Assembly: GCF_000024545.1 (NCBI RefSeq)
Contig: NC_013947.1
Span: 6,138,001-6,202,000 of the forward strand
DNA: 64,000 nt
Source of the DNA: Stackebrandtia nassauensis DSM 44728
GTDB lineage: Bacteria; Actinomycetota; Actinomycetes; Mycobacteriales; Micromonosporaceae
Direction: 5' to 3'
The position numbers were made by a program, and so were the translations under genes. Under the pieces are notes generated by a model, which saw only the letters and a program-made list of their open reading frames with translations, did no database searches and had not been told where the DNA came from. Of this stretch, positions 16,412 to 24,840 are shown one piece after another. Numbering within the stretch: the first letter of the stretch is position 1; the number at the start of each line of letters is the position of its first letter.

Positions 16412-17431
16412 ATGCGAGCCTCCCGACTGGTGTCGGTCCTGCTGCTGTTGCAGAACCGGGGCCGACTCACCGCCGCGCAGCTGGCCGCCGAACTGGAGGT
16501 CTCCGAGCGCACCGTCTACCGCGACATCGGCGCCCTGCTGGTGTCCGGGGTGCCGATCCGCGCCATCACCGGCCCCGAGGGCGGGTACCAACTACTGGAC
16601 GGCTACCGCACCCGGCTGACCGGCCTGACCGCCGCCGAGGCCGAGTCACTGTTCGTGGCGGGGATCCCGTACGCCGCCGCCGGACTCGGTCTGGTCGGCA
16701 CGCTGTCGGGCGCCCAGCTGAAACTGCTGGCCGCGCTGCCGCAGCAGGCCCGCGACCGGGCCACCGGATTCTCCGAGCGGTTCTACTTCGACGCGCCCAA
16801 CTGGTACGCAGAACCCGACCAGACCCGGTTCCTCGGCGCCGTCACCGACGCCACCTGGAGCCAGCACCGGCTGCGCATCCGGTATCGCCGCTGGGAGGCG
16901 CCCCAGGAGGTCGAGCGGGTCATCGAACCGTTCGGCGTGGTGCTCAAGGCCGGTCGCTGGTACGTCGTGGCCCGCGTTGAGGGTTCGCTGCGCACCTTCC
17001 GGATCTCCCGGATCCTCGAACTGGACACTATGGACGAGGAGTTCACCCGTCCCGCCGACTTCGACCTCACCGCGCATTGGACGCGATACCTCGCCGAACT
17101 GTCGGTGCGGTTGCGCGCCCAGGAAGCGGTGGTGCGACTGTCGCCCGCCGCCGTGGCACTGCTGCCGGACCTGTGGCCACCCGACGCGGTCCGCGCCGTG
17201 GCCGACACCGGCGGCGCCCCCGACGCCGAGGGCTGGGTGACGGCGCGCATCCCGATCGAGAACCCCGAACACGCCGTGCGAGAACTGCTGCCGCTGGGCG
17301 CCGAGTTCGAGGTGCTGGAACCCGCGGCGCTGCGGCAGCGCGTCGCGGCGGCCACCGCGGCGCTGGCCGCCCGCCACGCCGACGCGACTACGGCCGGGTG
17401 CCCGCCGCCAGGAAAATCGGCACCGCGATGA
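16412..17431 (+). CDS. WYL-domain transcriptional regulator with DeoR-type HTH
   Basis: The 339-aa protein has an N-terminal winged helix (1-60: RLTAAQLAAELEVSERTVYRD) and a WYL effector-binding domain around 140-210 (LRIRYRRWEAPQEVERVIEPFGVVLKAGRWYVVAR), followed by the WCX-type C-terminal extension. WYL regulators bind nucleotide or small ligands. There is no Shine-Dalgarno, so it may be leaderless; a short CCGGA/TCCGG repeat lies just before the ATG. Its 3' end overlaps the convergent methyltransferase by 44 bp. Confidence 0.88.
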   Translation: MRASRLVSVLLLLQNRGRLTAAQLAAELEVSERTVYRDIGALLVSGVPIRAITGPEGGYQLLDGYRTRLTGLTAAEAESLFVAGIPYAAAGLGLVGTLSGAQLKLLAALPQQARDRATGFSERFYFDAPNWYAEPDQTRFLGAVTDATWSQHRLRIRYRRWEAPQEVERVIEPFGVVLKAGRWYVVARVEGSLRTFRISRILELDTMDEEFTRPADFDLTAHWTRYLAELSVRLRAQEAVVRLSPAAVALLPDLWPPDAVRAVADTGGAPDAEGWVTARIPIENPEHAVRELLPLGAEFEVLEPAALRQRVAAATAALAARHADATTAGCPPPGKSAPR

Positions 17432-18107
17432 AGGTGCGGCCCTCGGCGGCGCGCCGGTGCTGTTCGGCGAGCCAGTCCTTGCCGCCGGGGATGTCCTCGG
17501 CGGTCTCGGCGATGGTCCCCAAGAACGCCTCGGCGGGTGGCCGGAAGGAGTACATCTCCATGGTGACGTCGGTGAAACCGTTGTCCCGCAGCAGATTCCC
17601 GTAGCCCCGGGCGATGTTCGGCGACGGCATCCCGGCGGCGCGGGTGCGCACGATGCGCCGGGTCAGGTCGTGGTCGTCGGCGTCGACGACGAAGTGGTCC
17701 CAGTCCTGGCCGACCAGCACCGCCCGGCCCCCGGGCTTCAGCACCCGCAGCGCCTCGGCGATCGCGGCGCCCGGATCCTCGAGGGCGTGCAGCACCTTGT
17801 CGGCCCGGAAGCCGTCGACCTCGCCGTCGCCGAACGGCAGCCGCTCCGCCGGGGCGAGGTGGAAGTCCAGCTCGGACCAGCGTTGCCGGGCCGCGTCGAT
17901 CATCACCTCGCTGGGGTCGACGCCGTGGGCGCGCACCCCGCGTCGCGCCAGTTCGGACACCGCCCGGCCACTGCCGCAGCCGACGTCCACGATCACCTGG
18001 CCGTCGGCGGGCCGCAGCAGGTCATAGCCGCGTTCGCGCAGCGCCACCGCGTCGGGAAGGTCGTCGAGGGCGTCGAGGCGTTTCAGCAGAACCGTCATGT
18101 CAGTCAT
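17388..18107 (-). CDS. class I SAM-dependent methyltransferase
   Basis: A 239-aa cytoplasmic enzyme with motif I VIVDVGCGSGRAVSELA (about 38-54), motif II GVDPSE and the post-motifs LPFGDGEVDGFRADKVLHAL and ALRVLKPGGRAVLVGQD. It resembles the UbiE/arsenite-type Methyltransf_11 group; the substrate is not predictable. It is divergent from the MerR regulator over only 27 bp, which form one dyad, so MerR control is very likely. The start codon is adjacent to the dyad, suggesting leaderless or near-leaderless translation. Confidence 0.85.
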   Translation of the reverse strand: MTDMTVLLKRLDALDDLPDAVALRERGYDLLRPADGQVIVDVGCGSGRAVSELARRGVRAHGVDPSEVMIDAARQRWSELDFHLAPAERLPFGDGEVDGFRADKVLHALEDPGAAIAEALRVLKPGGRAVLVGQDWDHFVVDADDHDLTRRIVRTRAAGMPSPNIARGYGNLLRDNGFTDVTMEMYSFRPPAEAFLGTIAETAEDIPGGKDWLAEQHRRAAEGRTFIAVPIFLAAGTRP

Positions 18108-18134
18108 GCCGACACGTTATGAGTTAATGTCGGC
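18108..18134. promoter_or_regulatory. dyad filling the methyltransferase/merR intergenic region
   Basis: GCCGACA (18108-18114) and TGTCGGC (18128-18134) are perfect 7-bp inverted arms with a 13-nt AT-rich centre (CGTTATGAGTTAA). They occupy the whole gap between two start codons. This geometry is typical of a MerR operator over overlapping divergent promoters. Confidence 0.6.
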
Positions 18135-18554
18135 ATGAAGTCAACCGAGCTGAATGTGACGCTCACCATAGGCGAGGCCGCCGCGCGGTTCGGCCTGGCG
18201 ACGCACGTGCTGCGGCACTGGGAGTCCATGGGGTTGTTGTCGCCCAGGCGAAACGGAGACCGGCGCCGCTACGGCGAGGAGGATCTGTACCGGATCGCGC
18301 TGGTGGTGCGGGGCAAGCAGGCGGGCCTCAGCCTGGAGGACATCGCCGAACTGCACCAGGCGCGCGGCGGCGCGGCCCGCAAACAGATCCTGCGGCAGCA
18401 GCGGACCGCGCTGCTCAAACGCATCGCCGAGGCGCAGGCCGCACTGGAGCTCATCGACCACGGACTGGGCTGCCCGCACGAGGACCTGTTGGAGTGCACC
18501 AAGTTCCGTCACAGTGTCGCCGAGCTCGTCGATCTCACCGTGCCGGGGTCCTAG
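18135..18554 (+). CDS. MerR-family transcriptional regulator
   Basis: The 139-aa protein has a MerR winged-helix domain (about 10-75: LTIGEAAARFGLATHVLRHWE ... RNGDRRRYGEEDLYRIA), then a long dimerisation helix with alternating charged residues. A short C-terminal region contains LGCPHEDLLECTKF, whose two Cys and one His might bind an effector or metal. It is divergent from the methyltransferase and probably controls both. The GNAT gene starts 10 bp downstream and may be co-transcribed. Confidence 0.88.
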   Translation: MKSTELNVTLTIGEAAARFGLATHVLRHWESMGLLSPRRNGDRRRYGEEDLYRIALVVRGKQAGLSLEDIAELHQARGGAARKQILRQQRTALLKRIAEAQAALELIDHGLGCPHEDLLECTKFRHSVAELVDLTVPGS

Positions 18555-18564
18555 AGTGGCCAGC

Positions 18565-19041
18565 ATGAAGCTGCGCCTCCCGACCCTGGACGACCTGCCC
18601 GGCCTGCTCGCCCTCAACAACGCCCACGCCGTCGAGCTCGCCCCCGAGACCGACGAGAGTTTCGGCGAGCTGGTGTCGGTGGCGTGGCGGGTGCGCGCCG
18701 TCGACGAGGCGGCGGGCATGTGCATCGCCTTCGACCAGGACACCGACCGCGACTCGGAGAACCTGAACTGGTTCCGGGCCCGGTACGAGCGCTTCGCCTA
18801 CGTCGACCGGATCGTGGTGGACCCCAAGTCGCGCGGCCTTGGCCTGGCGCGACGGTTCTATGAGGACGTCATCGAGGCGGCCCGGGCCGAGGGCCACACG
18901 CTGCTGTGCGCCGAGGTCAACCTCGACCCGCCCAACCCCGCCTCGGACGCCTTCCACGCGGCCATGGGTTTCGAGGCCGTCGGGCAGGCCAAGCTGGGCA
19001 CCCGCGACAAGTCCGTCCGGTACTTCACGCTGCGGATGTGA
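18565..19041 (+). CDS. GNAT-family N-acetyltransferase
   Basis: The 158-aa protein has the GNAT fold: an N-terminal strand-helix (MKLRLPTLDDLPGLLALNN), the acetyl-CoA-binding loop as IVVDPKSRGLGLARRFYEDV (R/Q-x-x-G-x-G/A-like) and a C-terminal FHAAMGFEAVGQAKLG. Substrate unknown. It starts 10 bp after merR, so an operon is likely. Confidence 0.82.
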   Translation: MKLRLPTLDDLPGLLALNNAHAVELAPETDESFGELVSVAWRVRAVDEAAGMCIAFDQDTDRDSENLNWFRARYERFAYVDRIVVDPKSRGLGLARRFYEDVIEAARAEGHTLLCAEVNLDPPNPASDAFHAAMGFEAVGQAKLGTRDKSVRYFTLRM

Positions 19042-19175
19042 TCCGTGACGGGATAACCCTTGCCCCCCAGGGCTGGGAGCGCTTCCATTCGACTGTGGAT
19101 ATAGAGTCTCACTCGTCCGCGTGAGCCCCGATCCCGTCGCGCGGACCGCCCCCTTGATGACATAGGAGATCCCCC

Positions 19176-19547
19176 TTGAAGCGATTCACCCGTGCCCTGA
19201 CCACCGCGGCCGCCATCGTCGTGCTCGCCTTCTCCGGCGTGGCCGCCACCAGCACCGCCGCGGCCGCCGGCGAGGTCGGCGCGCTCGGCTGCACCGCCAC
19301 CGGAGCCGACAAGGACTCCACCGCCTACAACAAGGCGTTCACCACCACCGTCAACATCCGCAGCGGCCGCAGCACCAACTGCGTCGCGCTGGGCGTCGGC
19401 TACACCAGCCACACCGTCGACATCCACTGCTCCTCGTACTACGGCGGCACGTACTGGACCTACCTGCGCAACGTCTCCACCGGCGTGAAGGGCTGGGTCA
19501 AGACCGACCTGCTGGACTGGCCGAACCACCGTCTGGTGATCTGCTGA
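19176..19547 (+). CDS. small secreted SH3-like protein
   Basis: The 123-aa precursor has a Sec signal peptide (1-31, ending AAAAGE). The mature part of about 90 residues has a bacterial SH3-like pattern (TTTVNIRSGRSTNCVALGV ... GWVKTDLLDW) and four Cys, possibly forming disulfides. The start is TTG at 19176 with TAGGAG about 8 nt upstream; no ATG fits. A strong hairpin terminator follows. SH3b domains often bind cell wall; the function here is unproven. Confidence 0.72.
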   Translation: MKRFTRALTTAAAIVVLAFSGVAATSTAAAAGEVGALGCTATGADKDSTAYNKAFTTTVNIRSGRSTNCVALGVGYTSHTVDIHCSSYYGGTYWTYLRNVSTGVKGWVKTDLLDWPNHRLVIC

Positions 19548-19564
19548 TCCCGGTTGAGCGAACC

Positions 19565-19599
19565 CGGCCCGGCCACCGCTTGTCGCGGTGGCCGGGCCG
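19565..19599. terminator. bidirectional hairpin terminator
   Basis: A GC-rich 15-bp stem (arms 19565-19579 and 19585-19599) with a 5-nt loop and TTTCC after it lies between two convergent genes, the SH3-like protein and the aldo/keto reductase. Confidence 0.8.
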
Positions 19600-19606
19600 T
19601 TTCCGT

Positions 19607-20500
19607 TCAGGCCAGTTCGCGCAGGTCGGCCGAGGTCAGTCGCAGCGCGCCCGCGGCGACGTTCTCCTCCAGGTGCGTCGGGGAACCGGTTCCGGGTATG
19701 AGCAGTATGGACGGTGACCGGGCCAGCAGCCAGGCCAGCGCCACCTGCGGGACGGTGGCGCCGACACGGTCGGCCACGGCCTTGGCCCGCGCGGTGGTGT
19801 CCTCGTCGAAGCCGCTGACCGGGAAGAACGGAACGAACGCGATACCGGCGGCCTCGCAGGCGTCGACGAGTTCGTCGTGTTTGCGGAAGCCGAGGCTGTA
19901 GCGGTTCTGGACGCACACAAGCTCGGTGACCTTGCGGGCGAGCTCGTACTGGGCCAGGCTCACGTTGGAGATGCCCAGGTGCCGGATCAGTCCCTCGTCG
20001 CGAAGGGCCGTAAGGGTTTCCAGCGACTCCTCGAGGGTCCCCTCCTCCGGGGTCACCGCGCCGTCCCAGCGCAGGTTCACCAGGTCCAGCCGGTCGACGC
20101 CCAGTTCGGACAGGTTGGTCTCCACGGCGCGGCGCAGGTTCTCGGGGGTGATGCCGCGCCGCTTCCCCGGCGGCAGGTCCTCCCCGGCGGCGAAGATCGG
20201 CCCCACCTTGGTGGCGATGGCCAGTCCCTGCGGGTAGGGGTGCAGCGCGGAGCGGATCAGTTCGTTGGCGGCCACGCCGTCGCGCGAGTAGTAGTGACAG
20301 GTGTCGATGTGGTTGACGCCGAGTGCGACGGCGCGGCGCAGCACCGCCAGCGCGGTGTCGCGCTCGGGCCGTCGGTCCGCCGAGGGCCAGCCGGTCAGCG
20401 GCATCGCCCCGAAGCCGACCCGGTGCACCTCGATGTCCCCGCCCAGTTTCCATCCCCCGGCGGTCGCGGCCGGGACGCGTTGGTTTGTCATGGGACACAC
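19607..20500 (-). CDS. aldo/keto reductase with altered catalytic His
   Basis: The 297-aa protein has a TIM-barrel AKR pattern: GFGAMPLTG near the N-terminus, Asp and Tyr in HIDTCHYYSRDG, Lys in AIATKVGP and the NADP-binding end LIPGTGSPTHLEEN. Where most AKRs have the fourth catalytic residue (H in DLYxIHW) this one has DLVNLRW, an Arg. Some actinobacterial AKR groups share this change. Role: NADPH-dependent carbonyl reduction, substrate unknown. Alternative start ATG is three codons in. Confidence 0.82.
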   Translation of the reverse strand: MCPMTNQRVPAATAGGWKLGGDIEVHRVGFGAMPLTGWPSADRRPERDTALAVLRRAVALGVNHIDTCHYYSRDGVAANELIRSALHPYPQGLAIATKVGPIFAAGEDLPPGKRRGITPENLRRAVETNLSELGVDRLDLVNLRWDGAVTPEEGTLEESLETLTALRDEGLIRHLGISNVSLAQYELARKVTELVCVQNRYSLGFRKHDELVDACEAAGIAFVPFFPVSGFDEDTTARAKAVADRVGATVPQVALAWLLARSPSILLIPGTGSPTHLEENVAAGALRLTSADLRELA

Positions 20501-20599
20501 CCAATCAGACGGCCGGGTCGCGATCGGGTGCCCCGGCCGGGTTCGGCGAAAACCCGGCCGGGTTAATCTGAGAAAAGGGGATACGAATGTCTACCGGTC

Positions 20600-22963
20600 T
20601 CAAGCCGCCAGTTCGCGGCGGAGGAAGTCGCCGGTGTGGGAGCCGCGGGTGTCCAGCAGTTGCCGCGGGGTGCCCTCGAACATGACCCGGCCGCCGGAGC
20701 TGCCGCCGTCGGGGCCCAGGTCGATGATCCAGTCGGCGTGCTTGATGACGTCCATGTTGTGCTCGATGATGATGACGGTGTTCCCGCTGTCCACCAGGTG
20801 ATCGAACAGGCCCAGCAGTTTCTCGATGTCGGACATGTGCAGCCCCGTGGTGGGCTCGTCCATCACGTACAGGCGATTGAGGCGAGCGGAGAACGAGCTT
20901 GCTCGGGCTCCCGAGCCGATTGAGCCTGTCGGAGCAGGCGAAGCCTGCGAATACATGCTGCTCAGTTCGGTGGCGAGCTTGATGCGCTGGCACTCGCCGC
21001 CCGACAGCGTGTTGAGCGGCTGCCCGAGGGTCAGGTAGTCGAGGCCGACGTCGTTGAGGGCCCGCAGCACGGTGCGCAGTTTCTTCTCGGTGAAGAACTC
21101 GGCCGCCTCCTCGGCGGTCAGGTTCAGCACGTCGCTGATGTTCTTGCCCCGCACGGTGTGCGCCAGCACCTCGCTCTTGAAGCGTTTGCCCTCGCAGGTC
21201 TCGCACGGGGTCTTGACACCGTCCATGAAGGCCAGATCGGTGTAGATGACGCCGTGGCCCTGGCAGTCGGGGCAGGCGCCGTCGGAGTTGAAGCTGAACA
21301 GCGAGGGCTTGACACCGTTGACGTTGGCGAACAGCTTGCGGATGCCGTCGGCCAGGCCGGTGTAGGTGGCGGTGTTGCTGCGGCGGTTGGCCGCCACCGC
21401 GGTCTGGTCGATGACGATCGCGTCGGGGTGCTGGGTCAACAGGCCCTCGGTCACCAGGGTGCTCTTGCCGGAACCGGCTACCCCGGTCACGACGGTCAGG
21501 ACCCCGGCCGGGAAGTCGACGCTGACGCCGGAGACGTTGTGGGAGTTGACGTCGGCGACCGGGTACTTGCCGTTGGCGGCCCGGGTCTCGTCCTTGAGCC
21601 CCGAGCGGCGGCGCAGTTGGGCGCCGGTGGGGGTGTCGGCCTCCTTCAGCCCGGCCACCGGTCCTTCGTAGACGATGGTGCCGCCGTGGGTGCCCGCGCC
21701 GGGACCGACGTCGATGACGTGGTCGGCCACCGCGATGACGTCCGGGTCGTGTTCGACGACCAGGACCGTGTTCCCCTTGTCCCGCAACTTGACCAGCAGT
21801 TCGTTCATCCGGTGCACGTCCCGGGCGTGCAGGCCGATGGAGGGCTCGTCGAAGATGTACATCATCTCGGTGAGACTGGAGTTGAGGTTGCGGACGGTCT
21901 TGATGCGCTGCGACTCCCCGCCCGACAGCGAACCGGTCGCGCGGTGCAGGCTCAGGTAACCCAGGCCGATGGTGATCAGGTGGTCGAGCCGTTCCAGGAG
22001 GCTGTCCAGGACCCGCTGCGAACTACCGCCGTCCACTCCGGACAGCACCCGCACCAGGTCGGTGATCTCCATGCTGGCCATCTCGGCGATGTGGAGACCG
22101 GCGAGCTTGCAGGAGCGGACCTTCTCGTTGAGCCGCAGGCCCTCGCACGCGTCGCACACCCCGGTGGTGGTGAAGCGCTCGAAGATCGCCCGGTTGCGGT
22201 CCGACATCTCCTCGGCGCTCTTGCTCATGATCAGCCGGGTGAACTTCTCGACGGCGCCCTCGTACTTGGAGTTGATCGTGCCGCCCTCCCACGCGAACGG
22301 GATCTTCGCGTCGGTGCCGTGGAACAGGATGTCCAGCTCCTCCTTGCCGTATTCGGCGAGTGGCTTGTCCATGTCGAAGAAGCCGGAGGCGGAGTACATG
22401 TTCCAGAACCACTTGCCCACCTTGAAGTCCGGATGCAGCAGCGCGCCCTCGTTCAGCGACTTCGACATGTCGACGAACTCGTCCATGTCGACGGTGACGA
22501 CCCGGCCGAGGCCCTGGCACCGCTCGCACATGCCCGCCGGGTCGTTGAACGAGAAGACGTAGGCGCCGCCGATGTTCGGGCTGCCGACACGGGAGTACAG
22601 CAGCCGCAGCAGGGTGTAGATGTCGGTGATGGTGCCGACCGTCGAGCGCGAGTTGCCGCCCAGCCGCTGCTGGTCGATGATGATCGCCGCCGACAGGTTC
22701 TCGATCGCGTCGGCGTCGGGCTGTCCGTACTTGGGCAGGAAGCCGCGGACGAAGGCGGAGTGGGTCTCGTTGATCTGGCGCTGGGCCTCGGCGGCGACGG
22801 TGTCGAAGACGATGGAGGACTTCCCGGAGCCGGAGACGCCGGTGAAGACGGTGATGCGGTGCTTGGGGATCGTGATGTCGATGTTCTTGAGGTTGTTCTC
22901 GCGCGCGCCGGTGATGTCGATGCTCGTACTGCCCGAGTGCACTGTATGTACCCCTATACTCAA
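20600..22963 (-). CDS. UvrA-like ABC ATPase, lacking the UvrB-binding region, with an odd insertion
   Basis: The 787-aa protein has two ABC ATPase halves: Walker A GVSGSGKSS and GVAGSGKST, signatures SLSGGESQRIK and TLSGGECQRIK, Walker B YIFDEPSIGLH and YVMDEPTTGLH, and zinc-finger-like CxxC pairs (CERCQG, CDACEG, CPDCQG, CETCEG). It is shorter than UvrA (about 950 aa) and fits the UvrA2/DrrC-like class, which is linked to drug tolerance or accessory repair. About 25 extra residues (YSQASPAPTGSIGSGARASS and more) sit between the second signature and Walker B, encoded by palindromic DNA at about 20872-20953. Confidence 0.85.
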   Translation of the reverse strand: MSIGVHTVHSGSTSIDITGARENNLKNIDITIPKHRITVFTGVSGSGKSSIVFDTVAAEAQRQINETHSAFVRGFLPKYGQPDADAIENLSAAIIIDQQRLGGNSRSTVGTITDIYTLLRLLYSRVGSPNIGGAYVFSFNDPAGMCERCQGLGRVVTVDMDEFVDMSKSLNEGALLHPDFKVGKWFWNMYSASGFFDMDKPLAEYGKEELDILFHGTDAKIPFAWEGGTINSKYEGAVEKFTRLIMSKSAEEMSDRNRAIFERFTTTGVCDACEGLRLNEKVRSCKLAGLHIAEMASMEITDLVRVLSGVDGGSSQRVLDSLLERLDHLITIGLGYLSLHRATGSLSGGESQRIKTVRNLNSSLTEMMYIFDEPSIGLHARDVHRMNELLVKLRDKGNTVLVVEHDPDVIAVADHVIDVGPGAGTHGGTIVYEGPVAGLKEADTPTGAQLRRRSGLKDETRAANGKYPVADVNSHNVSGVSVDFPAGVLTVVTGVAGSGKSTLVTEGLLTQHPDAIVIDQTAVAANRRSNTATYTGLADGIRKLFANVNGVKPSLFSFNSDGACPDCQGHGVIYTDLAFMDGVKTPCETCEGKRFKSEVLAHTVRGKNISDVLNLTAEEAAEFFTEKKLRTVLRALNDVGLDYLTLGQPLNTLSGGECQRIKLATELSSMYSQASPAPTGSIGSGARASSFSARLNRLYVMDEPTTGLHMSDIEKLLGLFDHLVDSGNTVIIIEHNMDVIKHADWIIDLGPDGGSSGGRVMFEGTPRQLLDTRGSHTGDFLRRELAA
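20872..20953. repeat. palindromic in-frame insertion in the UvrA-like gene
   Basis: The stretch holds two related units starting CGATTGAG (20874 and 20917), a perfect GCTCGGG-CT-CCCGAGC palindrome (20901-20916) and GCCTG/CAGGC inverted pieces. It adds about 25 residues not seen in relatives. The organisation resembles small palindromic mobile repeats that occasionally insert in coding DNA. Confidence 0.55.
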
Positions 22964-23043
22964 GTTTTAGGTCTTCTTCCGGAGCTGCCTATCTTGCCAC
23001 GCACCCCCGACATCGGCCAGTCGAATTTCGGTGGCCGCGACCG

Positions 23044-23610
23044 TCACTCCGGCGCGATCGCGGCCACCAGCCGGGTCACCAGATCACCGTCCCCCTCACC
23101 GGCCAGCACCCCGGGCAGCGTCAGGTCCTCCAGCAGCAACCCGGTCATCGCCAGATAGAGCAGCACCGGCGTCACCCGGTCGCCGCGACGCTGCCAGGTC
23201 TCGTATCCGGCGATGATGTTGTCGAGGTTGACGCGGAACCGTTCGGTGAAGAAGTCGCGCAGGTCGGGCCGCCGCGCCGCCTCCAACCGCAACTCGAACA
23301 ACGCCAGGTACCCGGCCCGATCGACGCGGGCCCGCTCGGTGATCTCGCGCATCTGCGCGATCAGCAGCTCCAGCCCCTCACCGGGCGGCGGCTGGTACTC
23401 CTCGGCGGGCGGGCTCAACCGGACGAACACGTACTCGGCCGCCTGCCGCAGCAGCTCGTCGCGTCCGGAGAAGTAGTTGGACGCGGTGCCCACCGGCACC
23501 CCCGCCTCGGTGTCGACGGCGCGGAAGGTGAGGCCGCGCGCGCCCTGCGCGGCGAGGACCTCGACGGCGGCGTCGAGCAGGGCGGTGCGGCGTCGCGGAT
23601 TACTGACCAT
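23044..23610 (-). CDS. TetR-family repressor
   Basis: The 188-aa protein has an N-terminal HTH (residues 5-50: RRTALLDAAVEVLAAQGARG ... VPVGTASNYFSGRDELLRQA) and a helical ligand domain. It is divergent from the RibD/DHFR-like reductase gene; the 107-bp gap carries a strong double dyad. It most likely represses that reductase and itself. Confidence 0.88.
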   Translation of the reverse strand: MVSNPRRRTALLDAAVEVLAAQGARGLTFRAVDTEAGVPVGTASNYFSGRDELLRQAAEYVFVRLSPPAEEYQPPPGEGLELLIAQMREITERARVDRAGYLALFELRLEAARRPDLRDFFTERFRVNLDNIIAGYETWQRRGDRVTPVLLYLAMTGLLLEDLTLPGVLAGEGDGDLVTRLVAAIAPE

Positions 23611-23642
23611 GGGATCTACCTCTCACAAATTAGGACTTGCCA

Positions 23643-23692
23643 AACCACTATGCATGAAGTACTTTACTTGAAGTACTTCAAACGAAGTGGTT
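23643..23692. promoter_or_regulatory. nested dyads, candidate TetR operator
   Basis: The palindrome GAAGTACTTC at 23670-23679 is repeated as GAAGTACTTT at 23656-23665. An outer perfect inverted repeat AACCACT (23643-23649)/AGTGGTT (23686-23692) encloses both. The region lies between tetR and the reductase gene and suits binding of two TetR dimers. Confidence 0.65.
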
Positions 23693-23717
23693 ATATTCAA
23701 GCACGAGAGGCACCCAT

Positions 23718-24293
23718 ATGCGAAACCTGGTCTACTACATCGCCCTGTCGATCGACGGCAAGATCGCCGGCCCCGACGACGAGGTCGAGTTCTACCCCTC
23801 CTCGGAGGACTACATGAACTGGATGAACACCGAGTTCCCCGACGTGTTGCCGAGCCATTTCCGCGCGCAGCTCGGCCTGTCGGACACCCCCAACCCGAAT
23901 TTCGACACCATCGTCATGGGCCGCCGGACCTATGACCCCGGCTGGAAGAACGGGATCCCCAGCCCGTACGCGCACCTGCGTCAGTACGTGTTCTCGCGGT
24001 CCCTGGAGAGCAAGCACCCGGACGTCGAGATCGTGTCCACCGACCCGGTCGCCAAGGTCCGGGAGCTGAAGCGGGAGGACTCCGACAAGGACATCTACCT
24101 GGCCGGTGGCGGCGAGTTCGCCGGGCAGCTGCTCGGCGAGATCGACAAGCTGGTCATCAAGTACTACCCGGTGGTGGCCGGGGCCGGGCGGGACGGCTTC
24201 GGCTCGACCTTCAACCCGACCCTGTTCGACCTGACCGAGGTCAAGACCTTCGACGGCGGCAACGCCGTCCTGTACTACGACAAGAAGAAGTAA
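23718..24293 (+). CDS. RibD C-terminal/dihydrofolate reductase-like protein
   Basis: The 191-aa protein belongs to the DHFR-like RibD_C group: NLVYYIALSIDGKIAGPD at the N-terminus, TIVMGRRTYDPGWKNG (NADPH-binding region), DIYLAGGGEFAGQLL and a C-terminal KTFDGGNAVLYYDKK. Actinomycetes carry many such stand-alone reductases of unknown substrate. It is divergent from tetR and followed by a terminator. Confidence 0.83.
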   Translation: MRNLVYYIALSIDGKIAGPDDEVEFYPSSEDYMNWMNTEFPDVLPSHFRAQLGLSDTPNPNFDTIVMGRRTYDPGWKNGIPSPYAHLRQYVFSRSLESKHPDVEIVSTDPVAKVRELKREDSDKDIYLAGGGEFAGQLLGEIDKLVIKYYPVVAGAGRDGFGSTFNPTLFDLTEVKTFDGGNAVLYYDKKK

Positions 24294-24303
24294 TGGAACG
24301 TGA

Positions 24304-24345
24304 CGCGGCTCTCCGATCCCGGTTGTCACGGATCGGAGGGCCGCG
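24304..24345 (+). terminator. hairpin terminator after the reductase gene
   Basis: A 16-bp near-perfect stem (24304-24319 with 24330-24345), a 10-nt loop and TTGTC downstream. Confidence 0.75.
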
Positions 24346-24401
24346 TTGTCCTCAGGTCATGGGCGGACGGCGAGCGTCCGCCGGACGATGAGGAGACCGC
24401 G

Positions 24402-24815
24402 ATGCGGATGAACGCCAACCACCGCCTGGGCGCCGTCGTGACCGCGACACTGGTCCTGGGCTCGGTGTCGATCCTGACGACCGGGGTGTGGTGCCGGATC
24501 GACCCGGCGGGTTTCGCCGAGTTCACCAACTGGCCCGAGCACGAGCACTTCCTGCACGACGCCGGGGTGTTCCAGATGGGCATCGGCCTGATGATGGCCG
24601 CCGCGATCTGGTGGCGGGACGCGGTCGCGGTGGTGCTGGGCGGTTTCGTCTTCACCAACACCTTCCACGCCTACAACCATTACGTGGACATGGATTCCGG
24701 CGGCAACCCCTCCGACTGGTGGAACCTGGCGCTGGTCTCGGCGATCGTCGCGGTCGGGCTGGTGTTCCGGCTGCGGACGCTGCGCCGCCGGGCCGTGGCG
24801 GCCGGGAACGGCTGA
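24402..24815 (+). CDS. small four-helix membrane protein
   Basis: A 137-aa protein with four predicted membrane helices (about 10-30, 52-70, 72-92, 108-126) and conserved-looking His/Asp residues: FTNWPEHEHFLHDAGVFQMG and TFHAYNHYVDMD. I do not recognise a named family. ATG at 24402 is preferred over a longer frame because GAGGAGA lies about 7 nt upstream. Function unknown. Confidence 0.65.
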   Translation: MRMNANHRLGAVVTATLVLGSVSILTTGVWCRIDPAGFAEFTNWPEHEHFLHDAGVFQMGIGLMMAAAIWWRDAVAVVLGGFVFTNTFHAYNHYVDMDSGGNPSDWWNLALVSAIVAVGLVFRLRTLRRRAVAAGNG

Positions 24816-24831
24816 CGCGTCGCGCGTCAGC
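24811..24831. terminator. hairpin between convergent genes
   Basis: GCTGACGCG-TCG-CGCGTCAGC has perfect 9-bp arms. It covers the stop of the membrane protein and lies 10 bp before the end of the convergent P450 gene. There is no T-tract. Confidence 0.5.
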
Positions 24832-24840
24832 GGCCGCCGG

